A stretch of DNA of 64,000 nt from JAEYKI01 sp036679405 (GCA_036679405.1 JAVBVZ010000004.1:62001-126000), one strand, 5' to 3'. Shown: positions 8,886-16,770, counted from the stretch's first letter. Translations and numbers: made by a program. The notes: generated by a model from the sequence alone, not told the origin.

Positions 8886-10145
8886 GTGGGTGGTTATTTG
8901 GAAGGGTTATACAGTTCTGCCGACCGGCTGATTTTTGATTTCAACACGATATCGGGTATTAATTGTTCAACAGTGGACCTGGCGGTCCCAAATTCAACCG
9001 GTACGTTTTATGCAACAGGGTTTTGCAGCGTTTGTTCCCGGCTTCAAAAAAATTTACTGGGCGGTCTGCAATGCGAAAACATCAATATATATTCTTGTCT
9101 GCAATCTGAGCGGTGGGGCGGAAAATACGAATGCCTCTGCCCGGCGGGTTTGGCGTTTATCAATACAACGATTTCAAAAGGCGAAGATGAAAAATTGGGG
9201 ATTAGCGCAGGCCCTTTTATTATGACCGAACTCAGTGAGGTGGCCGAAGACTTAAAGGGTATGTTTGGGGACAAGATGAACGCAGAACTCTCATTGGAGG
9301 CTAGGAAGCTTCCGGTGGTTGAATGTTCAAAAGTTTCGACCTATGCGGATGTGCTTTTTATGCTTGCATCTTATATGGTTGAGCGTAACAGCATAGAAAT
9401 GCGGATTCTGGAACAACTGGCGCAAAATGAAAGCGAACAGTTTTACCAGATTGCAGATATAAAAAATTCGAAAGCCGAAAATTATAACTATCCGATCGAA
9501 TCGGAGAAGATGTTGCAAAATTATATTGCGCAGGGGGATAAGACTGCTTCTCAGAAGGTTCTGAATGAAATCCTGGGGCATATATTTTTCTGTTCCGGCG
9601 GGAATTTTAATGTGATTAAAGCGAGAACGACTGAACTGATCGTTCTCTTGTCTCGTGCGGCTATCTCCGGCGGTGCGGATGTAGTTGAGGTTTTTGGCCT
9701 GAACTATGATTATCTGAATGATATACATAACTGTAAAACGCTGGATGAACTTAACAAATGGCTTTCCAACGTTTTGATACGGTTTACAAGCGCGGTGTTC
9801 GATGTCCGCACGATGAAGCATTCGGATATTATTATGAAGATCATTGATTATGTGCGGCGTAATTATATGAGGAAAATCACATTGAATGATATTTCAAACC
9901 ATGTGAATTTTTCAGTTTCTTATATCAGCCGTATCTTCAAGGATGAGATGGGCAGCAACATGATGCAGTACATTAATAAAGTACGTGTGGACAATGCAAA
10001 GCTGCTGCTATTGAACAATGATATTCCGCTGATCGAGGTTGCGTATTTGTGCGGCTTTGAGGATCAGACTTATTTTAATAAAGTATTCAAAAAGGTTACC
10101 GGCATATCACCGGGCAAATTCCGCGATAAACGCGGGCAAATATAA
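8886..10145 (+). CDS. PocR-domain sensor fused to an AraC-type DNA-binding domain
   Basis: Probable one-component transcription regulator. Residues about 10-165 match the PocR ligand-binding domain seen in regulators of corrinoid and C1 metabolism, with conserved cysteines in FCSVC, QCENIN, SCLQSE and CLCPAG. The last 110 residues are an AraC helix-turn-helix pair (ITLNDIS, SVSYISRIF, GFEDQTYFNKVFKK, GISPGKF). A middle region of about 150 residues is helical and unassigned. The start is uncertain: GTG 8886 has no clear ribosome binding site, and TTG 8898 behind GGGTGG is an alternative. It lies 26 bases before the corrinoid-protein gene and probably controls it, with a corrinoid or related ligand as a plausible signal (inference). 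Confidence 0.88.
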   Translation: MGGYLEGLYSSADRLIFDFNTISGINCSTVDLAVPNSTGTFYATGFCSVCSRLQKNLLGGLQCENINIYSCLQSERWGGKYECLCPAGLAFINTTISKGEDEKLGISAGPFIMTELSEVAEDLKGMFGDKMNAELSLEARKLPVVECSKVSTYADVLFMLASYMVERNSIEMRILEQLAQNESEQFYQIADIKNSKAENYNYPIESEKMLQNYIAQGDKTASQKVLNEILGHIFFCSGGNFNVIKARTTELIVLLSRAAISGGADVVEVFGLNYDYLNDIHNCKTLDELNKWLSNVLIRFTSAVFDVRTMKHSDIIMKIIDYVRRNYMRKITLNDISNHVNFSVSYISRIFKDEMGSNMMQYINKVRVDNAKLLLLNNDIPLIEVAYLCGFEDQTYFNKVFKKVTGISPGKFRDKRGQI

Positions 10146-10171
10146 AAAACAAAAAAGTGGAGGTATTTTTT

Positions 10172-10807
10172 ATGGATGTTTATGAGGAATTGAGCGCATA
10201 TGTTCAACAGGGACGTGCCAAAAACGTGAAGGAGCTTGCCGAAAAGGCGATGGCTGACGGGAAAACGCCCAAGGATATTCTGGAAAAGGGCTTATTGGCA
10301 GGGATGTCTATCATTGGCGAAAAATTCAAAAACAACGAAGTGTATGTTCCTGAAGTGCTGGTTGCGGCCCGTGCGATGAATGCGGGTATGGAAATCTTAA
10401 AGCCTGCAATGGTTGATACGGATATTGAGTCCAAAGGCAAAGCGGTTCTTGGAACCGTGAAAGGCGACTTGCATGATATTGGCAAAAATCTGGTCAAGAT
10501 CATGATGGAAGGTAAAGGGATTGAAGTGATAGACCTTGGTGTTGACGTGCCCCCTGAAAAGTTTGTTCAGGCTGCAGTTGACAACGACGCACAGATCATT
10601 GCCTGCTCAGCTCTGTTGACCACTACTATGAGCATCATGAAAGACGTTGTTGCGCTTGCTGAAGAAAAAGGCGTTCATGGCAAGGTGAAAGTTATGGTGG
10701 GCGGCGCCCCTGTTACGGAAAACTTCCGTGATAAGATTGGCGCAGACTATTATGCAGCTGATGCAGCTTCGGCTAGCGATCTTGCGCTTGAAATTTGCGC
10801 ACAATAA
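10172..10807 (+). CDS. Free-standing corrinoid (B12-binding) methyltransferase-system protein
   Basis: Corrinoid shuttle protein that would carry a methyl group between a substrate methyltransferase and a second transferase. The 211-residue protein has the helical N-terminal cap (about 1-85) and a Rossmann-like B12 domain with the cobalt-ligand motif D99-x-H101-x2-G104 (GDLHDIG) and the VMVGGAPV loop. It resembles MtbC/MttC-type proteins of methylamine and betaine demethylation. The start is ATG 10172, 8 bases after GGAGG (10159-10163). No MttB, MtbB, MtaB or MtgB-like partner gene is adjacent, so the substrate cannot be inferred. Confidence 0.93.
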   Translation: MDVYEELSAYVQQGRAKNVKELAEKAMADGKTPKDILEKGLLAGMSIIGEKFKNNEVYVPEVLVAARAMNAGMEILKPAMVDTDIESKGKAVLGTVKGDLHDIGKNLVKIMMEGKGIEVIDLGVDVPPEKFVQAAVDNDAQIIACSALLTTTMSIMKDVVALAEEKGVHGKVKVMVGGAPVTENFRDKIGADYYAADAASASDLALEICAQ

Positions 10808-10852
10808 CTTTTCTGTTTGTGATAATCCCTTAAACGGGAAGATAAGGCAAAT

Positions 10853-10880
10853 ATATGGGCTGCCTTTGTGCAGCCCATAT
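10853..10880 (+). other. Perfect 11-bp stem-loop downstream of the corrinoid-protein gene
   Basis: ATATGGGCTGC (10853-10863) pairs with GCAGCCCATAT (10870-10880) around a 6-base loop. A, T and C follow rather than a run of T, so it is not a standard terminator. It could protect the 3' end of the corrinoid message or cause partial termination. Confidence 0.7.
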
Positions 10881-10896
10881 TCAATTATTATTGGAT

Positions 10897-10921
10897 CCCC
10901 AAAAAGTATTGCTTTTTGGGG
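10897..10921 (+). other. Second perfect stem-loop before the DUF1638 gene
   Basis: CCCCAAAAAG (10897-10906) pairs with CTTTTTGGGG (10912-10921) around a 5-base loop. It ends 24 bases before the DUF1638 start and 16 bases after the first hairpin. No T-run follows. Confidence 0.7.
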
Positions 10922-10945
10922 TGTGAATTGTTCCAGGGGTAAAAA

Positions 10946-11692
10946 ATGAGACTGAAGCTGATTGCATGTAAGGCGCTGTACCGGGAACTATCTTTGATTA
11001 CGGCGACCGGGAAAAACTTTGTAGATGTGACCTACCTAAGGCAGGGCCTGCACAATACACCGGCTCTTTTAAGGGATGCCGTACAAAAAGAGATCGACCT
11101 TGTTGATTCCGGTGACGATCTGCACACCTATAAGAATGAATATTCGAGGAGAGAGTTCGATGCCATATTATTAGGGTATGGGCTCTGTTCGAATGGCTTG
11201 ACGGGGATATCTTCAAAAAAATATCCTCTTATTATCCCGCGTGTGCATGACTGTGTCACCTTGTTTTTAGGTTCGCAGGAGAAGTACCTTGAGTATTTTA
11301 ACGCCCATTGCGGTACGTACTGGTATAATGCATCATGGATAGAAAACGCGCTCACACCTTCTAAGAAGACGGAAGAGGAGATGCATGAGTATTATGCCGA
11401 GCGTTACGGCGAAGAAAATGCCGACTTTCTGATCGAAGCGGAGCTAACATCCAATTATAACCGCTGTGCGTATGTGAAATGGGATGAGCTGCCCTTTCCG
11501 GAATATGAGCGGTATACCCGGGAAGCAGCAGAGTTTAATAATTGGAATTTTGATCTGGTATCCGGCAATAGTTCTTATTTGCGGGATTTTTTGGATGGAA
11601 AATGGGATGAAAAACGTTTTCTGACTGTCCCGCCCGGACGAAAAACAGAACCCGACTACACGGGAGAGATCATAAAACTGGAGGATGAATAA
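10946..11692 (+). CDS. DUF1638 domain protein
   Basis: The 248-residue protein matches the DUF1638 family, whose biochemical role I do not know. Visible features are an N-terminal CKALYREL, a central glycine-rich LGYGLCSNG, the PRVHDCVTLFLG block and a tyrosine/glutamate-rich second half. The conserved Cys and His residues in LCSNG and HDC could bind a metal or cofactor (inference). No signal peptide or membrane span is seen. Family members often lie near corrinoid proteins and methyltransferases, which agrees with its place here between the corrinoid protein and the ASKHA ATPase. The next gene's start follows its stop by one base. Confidence 0.85.
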   Translation: MRLKLIACKALYRELSLITATGKNFVDVTYLRQGLHNTPALLRDAVQKEIDLVDSGDDLHTYKNEYSRREFDAILLGYGLCSNGLTGISSKKYPLIIPRVHDCVTLFLGSQEKYLEYFNAHCGTYWYNASWIENALTPSKKTEEEMHEYYAERYGEENADFLIEAELTSNYNRCAYVKWDELPFPEYERYTREAAEFNNWNFDLVSGNSSYLRDFLDGKWDEKRFLTVPPGRKTEPDYTGEIIKLEDE

Positions 11693-11693
11693 A

Positions 11694-13082
11694 GTGAAGG
11701 AAGTCTGCACCGGCGCATGTATTTTTGGCAAGTGCCCGTTTAAAGAGTGTATAAAGTATCAGGGGGCGGAAAGAAACGCAGTCCAGCTCAAAACTGATAT
11801 GAGCATCATGACGAAAAGCCTGGTCCCAAAATGTTCGCCGGACAAATCCGGCCTGGGCGTCGCGGTGGATATTGGAACAACGACAGTGGTCGCTTATCTT
11901 TACGATCTTTCGACTACCGAATGCCTTGGAATAAAAAGCTCCCTTAATCCGCAGGTAACATTGGGCGTAGATGTGATTTCAAGGATCAAGTTTTGCGGGG
12001 ATTTTGAAGACGGCATCCAAAAAATGCAGGATGCAATCGTGAAGAAAATCAACGCCCTCCTTTTGGAGCTTTGCGAAGAACAAAGCCGCAACACGGAGGA
12101 AATTGGTCATTTTGTTATAACGGGCAATACAACCATGCTGCATTTGCTTACAGGGCTTTCTCCGGTCTCTATGGGGTATTCTCCATTTACGCCGGAGTCT
12201 GTGTTTGGGTATACGCTTCCGGCTGAAGAGATTGGCCTGGCAGCGACGGCCGCAGAAATATATTTGGTTCCCTGTATTTCTTCTTTCGTAGGAGGGGATA
12301 TCACTTCCGCCATCTTAGCAAGCGGGTTGCATACAAGAGAAGAAATGTCCCTGCTTATGGATATTGGAACGAACGGAGAAGTCGCGTTGGGCAATAAAAA
12401 TACCATATTTGCAACATCTACCGCTGCAGGACCTGCTTTTGAAGGGGCTGAGATTACAAAGGGAATGGCAGGAGTTTCCGGGGCCGTGAACAGTGTGTTT
12501 ATACGGCAGGGAAAAATTGAATATACCGTTCTCGGGAACAAAACACCCCGCGGACTTTGCGGTTCGGGCATTCTTGATTTGGCGGCGGTGGCCGTCCAAG
12601 CCGGACTTATGGACGAAACGGGCCGGATACTCACTCCGCAGGAAATTTCCGCGGAAAAAGCAGCCCGGTATTTGCGGGAAGTCGACGGGGTCCCGGCGGT
12701 TTATGTAGATGATAACGTTTATCTTACGCAAAAAGATATCCGGCATATACAGACGGCAAAGGCCGCGATGGCTGCAGGCGTTCTGGCGCTTGCCAAAAGC
12801 GCGGGGATTGAGTTGGCCGACATAAGAAATGTATATATTGCAGGCGGTTTTGGGAATTTTATGGATAAGGAAAGCGCTGTTAAAATCGGTTTGATTGACC
12901 GGAAGCTTGAGGATAAAATTGAATCCATCGGAAATGCGGCCGGCGGCGGCGCAATCATGGCGCTTTTAAACGACGAATATAAAGATGAATCTGAAAAAAT
13001 TGCAAAGATGGGCAGCCATGTTGAATTGGGCGGAGACGCCTACTTTATGGAGAAATATGTTGATTGCATGTATTTTGAATAG
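11694..13082 (+). CDS. ASKHA-type corrinoid activation ATPase (DUF4445) with N-terminal cysteine motif
   Basis: Related to the ATP-dependent reductive activators (RACo/RamA class) that re-reduce oxidised Co(II) corrinoid. ASKHA motifs are clear: VAVDIGTTTVVA (phosphate 1), VITGNTTMLHLL, LLMDIGTNGEVALG (phosphate 2), GLCGSGILDL and YIAGGFGNF. The protein is 462 residues, shorter than family members that carry a [2Fe-2S] domain. It begins instead with four cysteines spaced C-x3-C-x4-C-x4-C (CTGACIFGKCPFKEC), which might bind a cluster or zinc (inference). GTG 11694 is the start because GGAGG (11680-11684) lies 9 bases upstream; ATG 11685 touches the ribosome binding site. The most likely target is the corrinoid protein two genes upstream. 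Confidence 0.88.
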   Translation: MKEVCTGACIFGKCPFKECIKYQGAERNAVQLKTDMSIMTKSLVPKCSPDKSGLGVAVDIGTTTVVAYLYDLSTTECLGIKSSLNPQVTLGVDVISRIKFCGDFEDGIQKMQDAIVKKINALLLELCEEQSRNTEEIGHFVITGNTTMLHLLTGLSPVSMGYSPFTPESVFGYTLPAEEIGLAATAAEIYLVPCISSFVGGDITSAILASGLHTREEMSLLMDIGTNGEVALGNKNTIFATSTAAGPAFEGAEITKGMAGVSGAVNSVFIRQGKIEYTVLGNKTPRGLCGSGILDLAAVAVQAGLMDETGRILTPQEISAEKAARYLREVDGVPAVYVDDNVYLTQKDIRHIQTAKAAMAAGVLALAKSAGIELADIRNVYIAGGFGNFMDKESAVKIGLIDRKLEDKIESIGNAAGGGAIMALLNDEYKDESEKIAKMGSHVELGGDAYFMEKYVDCMYFE

Positions 13083-13106
13083 CGAAAAGTTACTTGTAAT
13101 TTTAAG

Positions 13107-13136
13107 AAAACACCGGGCCTGAGGTTCGGTGTTTTT
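13107..13136 (+). terminator. Intrinsic terminator of the corrinoid operon
   Basis: AAAACACCG (13107-13115) pairs with CGGTGTTTT (13127-13135), followed by further T residues. It lies 25 bases after the ASKHA stop and closes the 8.9-13.1 kb operon. The next gene is on the opposite strand. Confidence 0.85.
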
Positions 13137-13199
13137 TATTCACTGCATATAGGATTTTAAAAAATATTTTTTAGGATGCAGGGATATGAGTAAAATCTT

Positions 13200-14216
13200 T
13201 TACCATATATGAAGAATGTGTTGCATGAGAAGACTGACGCAGGCAATACCGATCCAGCAGCACAGCCCAAGCAAAATAGGTTTGCCGCCCTTTGTAATTA
13301 ATTTTTTTATGTCTGTATGAAGGCCGATGGCAGCCATGGCAAGGACAATAAAAAGCTTACTCAATGTTTTAAGGGGAGCAAAAAGGTTAACGTCCACACC
13401 AAAAGATATGCATATTGTTGTTATCAGGGAGGCAAGTATAAAAAATAATATAAAAGTAGGAAATACTTTCAGGATGTTCACTTTTGTTTTCGCCTGACTT
13501 TCTTTCTTAGCCGTGCGCAGCAACGCAAGAAAAAGCGTGATCGGAATAATGGCTAATGTGCGGGTCAGTTTCACAACGGTAGCGGTGTTAAGGGCATCGG
13601 AGCCATGTATAGCGTCCCATGCGGAAGCGGCTGCCGTAACGGATGATGTGTCGTTTATGGCGGTTCCCGCGAAAAGGCCAAATCCGTAATCGGACAAACC
13701 AAGCCATCCCCCCAAAGTGGGGAAGAGGAGGGCAGCAATAACGTTGAAAAGAAAAACAACGGATATTGATTGGGCAATTTCCTCGTCGTCCGCACCGATA
13801 ACGGGTGCCGCTGCAGCAATAGCGGACCCACCGCATATGGAAGAACCGACTCCGATAAGGGTGGAAATTTTGGCCGGCATTTTCATTGCCTTATATAAAA
13901 TAAAAGAAATCAAAAGGGATACGCCAATGGTAGAAATAATGATGGGCAAAGAGGTTATGCCGATAGAAGCAACAACTGAAAGGTTCATACCAAAGCCGAG
14001 TAAAATGACGGCATATTGAAGAATTTTTTTGGAAGTAAATGAAATGCCGGCATTCATCTGTGACTTGTCTTTAATCACTATGTTTAAGGACATGCCCATT
14101 AGTATTGCAAATACCGGTCCGCCGACAACCGGTAAAAAATTTCCGAAAATCCATGCGGGTATTGAAATTGCGGTGCATAAAGCAATGCCTTTCCAGTGTG
14201 TGTGTATCCAGTTCAT
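13200..14216 (-). CDS. YeiH/UPF0324 family membrane protein, putative exporter
   Basis: The 338-residue polytopic membrane protein has about 9-10 hydrophobic segments. It carries the family blocks GSSICGGSAIAA and GTAINDTSSVTAAA, which probably line the transport path. Members have been proposed to export sulfate or related anions; the substrate here is unproven. The start ATG at 14216 is preceded by AGAAAGGAAAA. It diverges from a LysR gene across 113 bases, the arrangement of yeiE/yeiH in enterobacteria, so the LysR protein most likely controls it. Confidence 0.9.
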   Translation of the reverse strand: MNWIHTHWKGIALCTAISIPAWIFGNFLPVVGGPVFAILMGMSLNIVIKDKSQMNAGISFTSKKILQYAVILLGFGMNLSVVASIGITSLPIIISTIGVSLLISFILYKAMKMPAKISTLIGVGSSICGGSAIAAAAPVIGADDEEIAQSISVVFLFNVIAALLFPTLGGWLGLSDYGFGLFAGTAINDTSSVTAAASAWDAIHGSDALNTATVVKLTRTLAIIPITLFLALLRTAKKESQAKTKVNILKVFPTFILFFILASLITTICISFGVDVNLFAPLKTLSKLFIVLAMAAIGLHTDIKKLITKGGKPILLGLCCWIGIACVSLLMQHILHIW

Positions 14217-14246
14217 AGCTGTTTTCCTTTCTATATCTTTGTCATC

Positions 14247-14292
14247 ATATCATGATATTGTCAAAATAAAAAATTATAAATAATGATTTATA
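14247..14292. promoter_or_regulatory. Putative LysR-type operator region in the yeiH-lysR divergent spacer
   Basis: Two perfect inverted repeats lie in the AT-rich spacer: ATATCATGATAT (14247-14258) and TATAAAT-N4-ATTTATA (14275-14292). The second overlaps a TATAAT (minus strand) that could serve yeiH. The sequence TATAGT (14306-14311) may be the -10 of the LysR gene. LysR proteins usually bind such dyads. Confidence 0.5.
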
Positions 14293-14329
14293 CATAAATA
14301 TATGTTATAGTAAAAGAGAGGTGTTTATT

Positions 14330-15211
14330 ATGCAGGATTTCAGAATGGAGACTTTTTTGACGGTATGCCGGCTTTTAAATTACTCGAGGGCTGCAGAAAA
14401 ATTGAGTATTACGCAGCCGGCTGTGTCTCAGCATATCAGATATTTGGAAGACTATTACGGCGTTCGATTGTTTGGCTACGAAGGGAAGTGCTTGCATCTT
14501 ACTGAGGCGGGGGACATGCTTTTAAGCGCTGCAAAAACAATGGCGCATGATGAAAAAACGCTGCGTGAGAATATGCAAAAAGGCCGAAAACAAAAGCTGT
14601 TGTTTGGCGCTACACGGACGATTGGTGATTTTGTGTTGCCCGCTATGCTGATTAAGTATGTAAAAAGGTATCCGGAATCTGAAATACAGATGCTGGTCGA
14701 TAATACACAGAATTTGCTGCGGGCGATCGATGAAGGCGAAATCGATTTTGCGGTTATCGAAGGGTATTTCAATAAATCGGAATATGAATATAAGCTATAT
14801 TCGGATGAGCGGTATATAGCCGTATGCAGCAACGGTTATTCTTTTTTTAAAAAGCCTGCGGCATTGGAAGATTTATTTGATGAGCGTATTCTTTTACGAG
14901 AACCGGGATCGGGTACGCGTGAAATTCTGGAACGGCATATGAACCAGCGCAATTATTCCATAACCAATTTTAGGCAGAGAACAGAGGTAGGCAGTATACA
15001 CGCTATTAAGTCTTTGGTAGCCGGAGGATGCGGAATAACATTTTTGTATGAAGCGGCAGCGGCAAAGGAACTTCAGTCGGGGGTTTTTAAAGAGATTGTT
15101 TTAAGCGATTTTGATATTTTTCATAATTTTACGGTTGTATGGAGAAAAAACAGCATTTTTTTTGACAGGTATAAAAATATATACGATGTTCTTTTTAGAG
15201 CGAATGAATAG
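14330..15211 (+). CDS. LysR family transcriptional regulator
   Basis: The 293-residue regulator has an N-terminal winged helix-turn-helix (about 1-62, with LNYSRAAEKLSITQPAVSQH) and a C-terminal periplasmic-binding-like effector domain (about 88-290). It resembles the CysL/YeiE group of LysR proteins linked to sulfur metabolism, which agrees with the divergent YeiH gene, but its effector is unknown. ATG 14330 is preferred to GTG 14321, since AGAGAGG (14315-14321) is then 8 bases upstream. It is followed by a strong bidirectional terminator. Confidence 0.92.
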   Translation: MQDFRMETFLTVCRLLNYSRAAEKLSITQPAVSQHIRYLEDYYGVRLFGYEGKCLHLTEAGDMLLSAAKTMAHDEKTLRENMQKGRKQKLLFGATRTIGDFVLPAMLIKYVKRYPESEIQMLVDNTQNLLRAIDEGEIDFAVIEGYFNKSEYEYKLYSDERYIAVCSNGYSFFKKPAALEDLFDERILLREPGSGTREILERHMNQRNYSITNFRQRTEVGSIHAIKSLVAGGCGITFLYEAAAAKELQSGVFKEIVLSDFDIFHNFTVVWRKNSIFFDRYKNIYDVLFRANE

Positions 15212-15260
15212 ATATATTACTATAAATTTCTAAGAAAAATTATCAAGGGATTAATTATAA

Positions 15261-15295
15261 ATAAAGAGCACCATACAAAGTATGGTGCTCTTTAT
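15261..15295. terminator. Bidirectional terminator between lysR and tRNA-Ala
   Basis: A perfect 16-bp stem (15261-15276 with 15280-15295, core AGAGCACC/GGTGCTCT) with a 3-base loop, flanked by A-rich sequence on the left and T-rich on the right. It serves both the LysR gene and the convergent tRNA, whose CCA end is at 15297. Confidence 0.9.
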
Positions 15296-15296
15296 T

Positions 15297-15372
15297 TGGT
15301 GGAGCATAGCGGACTTGAACCGCTGGCCTCTGCATTGCGAACGCAGCGCTATACCAACTTAGCTAATGCCCC
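15297..15372 (-). tRNA. tRNA-Ala (anticodon CGC)
   Basis: Read on the minus strand, 76 bases fold as a full cloverleaf with an encoded CCA end. The acceptor stem GGGGCAT/ATGCTCC includes the G3-U70 wobble pair, the key alanine identity element. The anticodon loop TTCGCAA puts CGC at positions 34-36, and the T-arm is AGCGG-TTCAAGT-CCGCT. It reads GCG codons. It is a single gene with its own promoter, not part of an rRNA operon. Confidence 0.96.
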
Positions 15373-15383
15373 GTGTCCAAAAT

Positions 15384-15412
15384 ATTCTATCAAATAATAA
15401 AATGAATTGCAA
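15384..15412 (-). promoter_or_regulatory. Promoter of tRNA-Ala
   Basis: On the minus strand TTGCAA (15412-15407), a 17-base spacer and TAGAAT (15389-15384) end 11 bases before the mature tRNA 5' end. Confidence 0.8.
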
Positions 15413-15436
15413 CAGTAAAAATAAGAAATTTTAAGA

Positions 15437-16642
15437 TCAGACAATTCGTCTGGCAAAAGAAAAATTTTGATTATAGTAACCGCTCGTCATAGAACTTCTG
15501 ACTACGGAGCCGGTACTCTGAGAAGCATGGATGAAGCTGCCGCCGCCTACATAAATACCCATATGATTAATAAAGCTACCGGTATCCGAATTGAAAAATA
15601 CCAGATCGCCGATCTGAAGGTCTTCTATGTTGGAGACTTGTTGCCAATCGCTGATGCTGCTGAAGGCGGAAGGGCTCATTCGGTTTACGGAAAGGCCCGA
15701 ATTTTTTAGGATATAATAAATAAAACCGGAGCAATCAAAAGAATTCGGCCCGCAGGCACCGTAGATGTAATCTTTTCCAAGCAGCGAATACGCCAGTGAA
15801 ACCGCGTCGCTCATGATTTCAGATTTGGATTGTTCGGATTCAGATGCTTGAACGGGAGAAAGGTCGCTGCCTTCGTACGGAAGGGCGTTTTCAGAATAAA
15901 GGACGGCTCTGGTTTCCGAGCCTGCTTTACCGTCTACGGTAAGGCTGTTCTGTTTTTGGAATTCCTGCACGGCATAAGAGGTGATGCTGCCGTAGTACCC
16001 CGTGGGTTCAGCAGAAAAATAGCCTAAATCTCCAAGGCGGATCTGAAGGTTCTTAACGTCACTTCCGGTGTCGCCCAGAGACATGGTATACGGTGTGGCG
16101 GAATCTGCAAACAGGGTTTCAAGCGTTTCCGTATCGGCAATGCCGCTGCTTACAAGCCCTGCACAATTCTGAAATTTTTTTACGGATTCCTCGGTAATAG
16201 GTCCAAAGTAACCGGTGATGGTATCATAATCATAGTATTCCAGCTCGTCAAGGCGCTGCTGAAGAAGTGTAACATCATTGCCGGTATCGCCCAGGGAAAG
16301 GGAATCAGAAACGATGCCTGCATCTGAGAGGGATACGGAAATAAGCGCGTAATCTCCTCCAAACAGAGAGTCGCCTGTTTCGGGGCCAACAGTGCCGTCC
16401 GGCAGAAGGCCGTTGGCCTGTTGATATGCGATAACTGCGTTTTGAGTGTCTATGCCAAAGTAACCGGTGACTTGCGAATCAAAGTAGCCTTGTTGTTTGA
16501 GGGCTTGCTGCAACTGTGAAACAGTTTGGTTGCTGTCGCCCTGGGAGAGCAATTCATCGTTGCTGGCCGCTGCTGCGGCTTGAGGCATTGTCATAAAAAA
16601 TGCGATACCAGCTGCAAAATAGCCGAGCATTTTTTTCCTCAT
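15437..16642 (-). CDS. Secreted NlpC/P60 peptidoglycan hydrolase with three PG-binding repeats
   Basis: Cell-wall endopeptidase of the D-glutamyl-meso-DAP type by family. The 401-residue product has a signal peptide (MRKKMLGYFAAG... ending near residue 26 at AAAA), three peptidoglycan_binding_1 repeats (about 33-95, 118-180, 188-250) and a C-terminal NlpC/P60 domain (about 275-400) with Cys304 (FDCSGF), His360 (INHMGIY) and His372 (SFIHAS). ATG 16642 is the start because GGAGG lies 6 bases upstream; the longer frame to 16690 overlaps the promoter. It is monocistronic and has a WalR-type box on its promoter. Confidence 0.95.
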   Translation of the reverse strand: MRKKMLGYFAAGIAFFMTMPQAAAAASNDELLSQGDSNQTVSQLQQALKQQGYFDSQVTGYFGIDTQNAVIAYQQANGLLPDGTVGPETGDSLFGGDYALISVSLSDAGIVSDSLSLGDTGNDVTLLQQRLDELEYYDYDTITGYFGPITEESVKKFQNCAGLVSSGIADTETLETLFADSATPYTMSLGDTGSDVKNLQIRLGDLGYFSAEPTGYYGSITSYAVQEFQKQNSLTVDGKAGSETRAVLYSENALPYEGSDLSPVQASESEQSKSEIMSDAVSLAYSLLGKDYIYGACGPNSFDCSGFIYYILKNSGLSVNRMSPSAFSSISDWQQVSNIEDLQIGDLVFFNSDTGSFINHMGIYVGGGSFIHASQSTGSVVRSSMTSGYYNQNFSFARRIV

Positions 16643-16680
16643 AATATCCTCCGCTAATAAATATAAGGGATAATGTAAGA

Positions 16681-16709
16681 ATTGTAACAATTTTTTAACA
16701 ATTAATCAA
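16681..16709 (-). promoter_or_regulatory. NlpC/P60 gene promoter with overlapping WalR-type box
   Basis: On the minus strand TTGATT (16709-16704), a 17-base spacer and TACAAT (16686-16681) form a sigma-A promoter. Inside it, 16700-16684 reads TGTTAA-N5-TGTTAC, an exact match to the WalR (YycF) consensus TGTWAH-N5-TGTWAH. Its overlap with the spacer and -10 suggests repression more than activation (inference). Confidence 0.7.
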
Positions 16710-16770
16710 GGGGTTACGGGAAATTTTAAAAAAAAATTACATATCTAAAGTGATATGCAATTCTTGTAGT

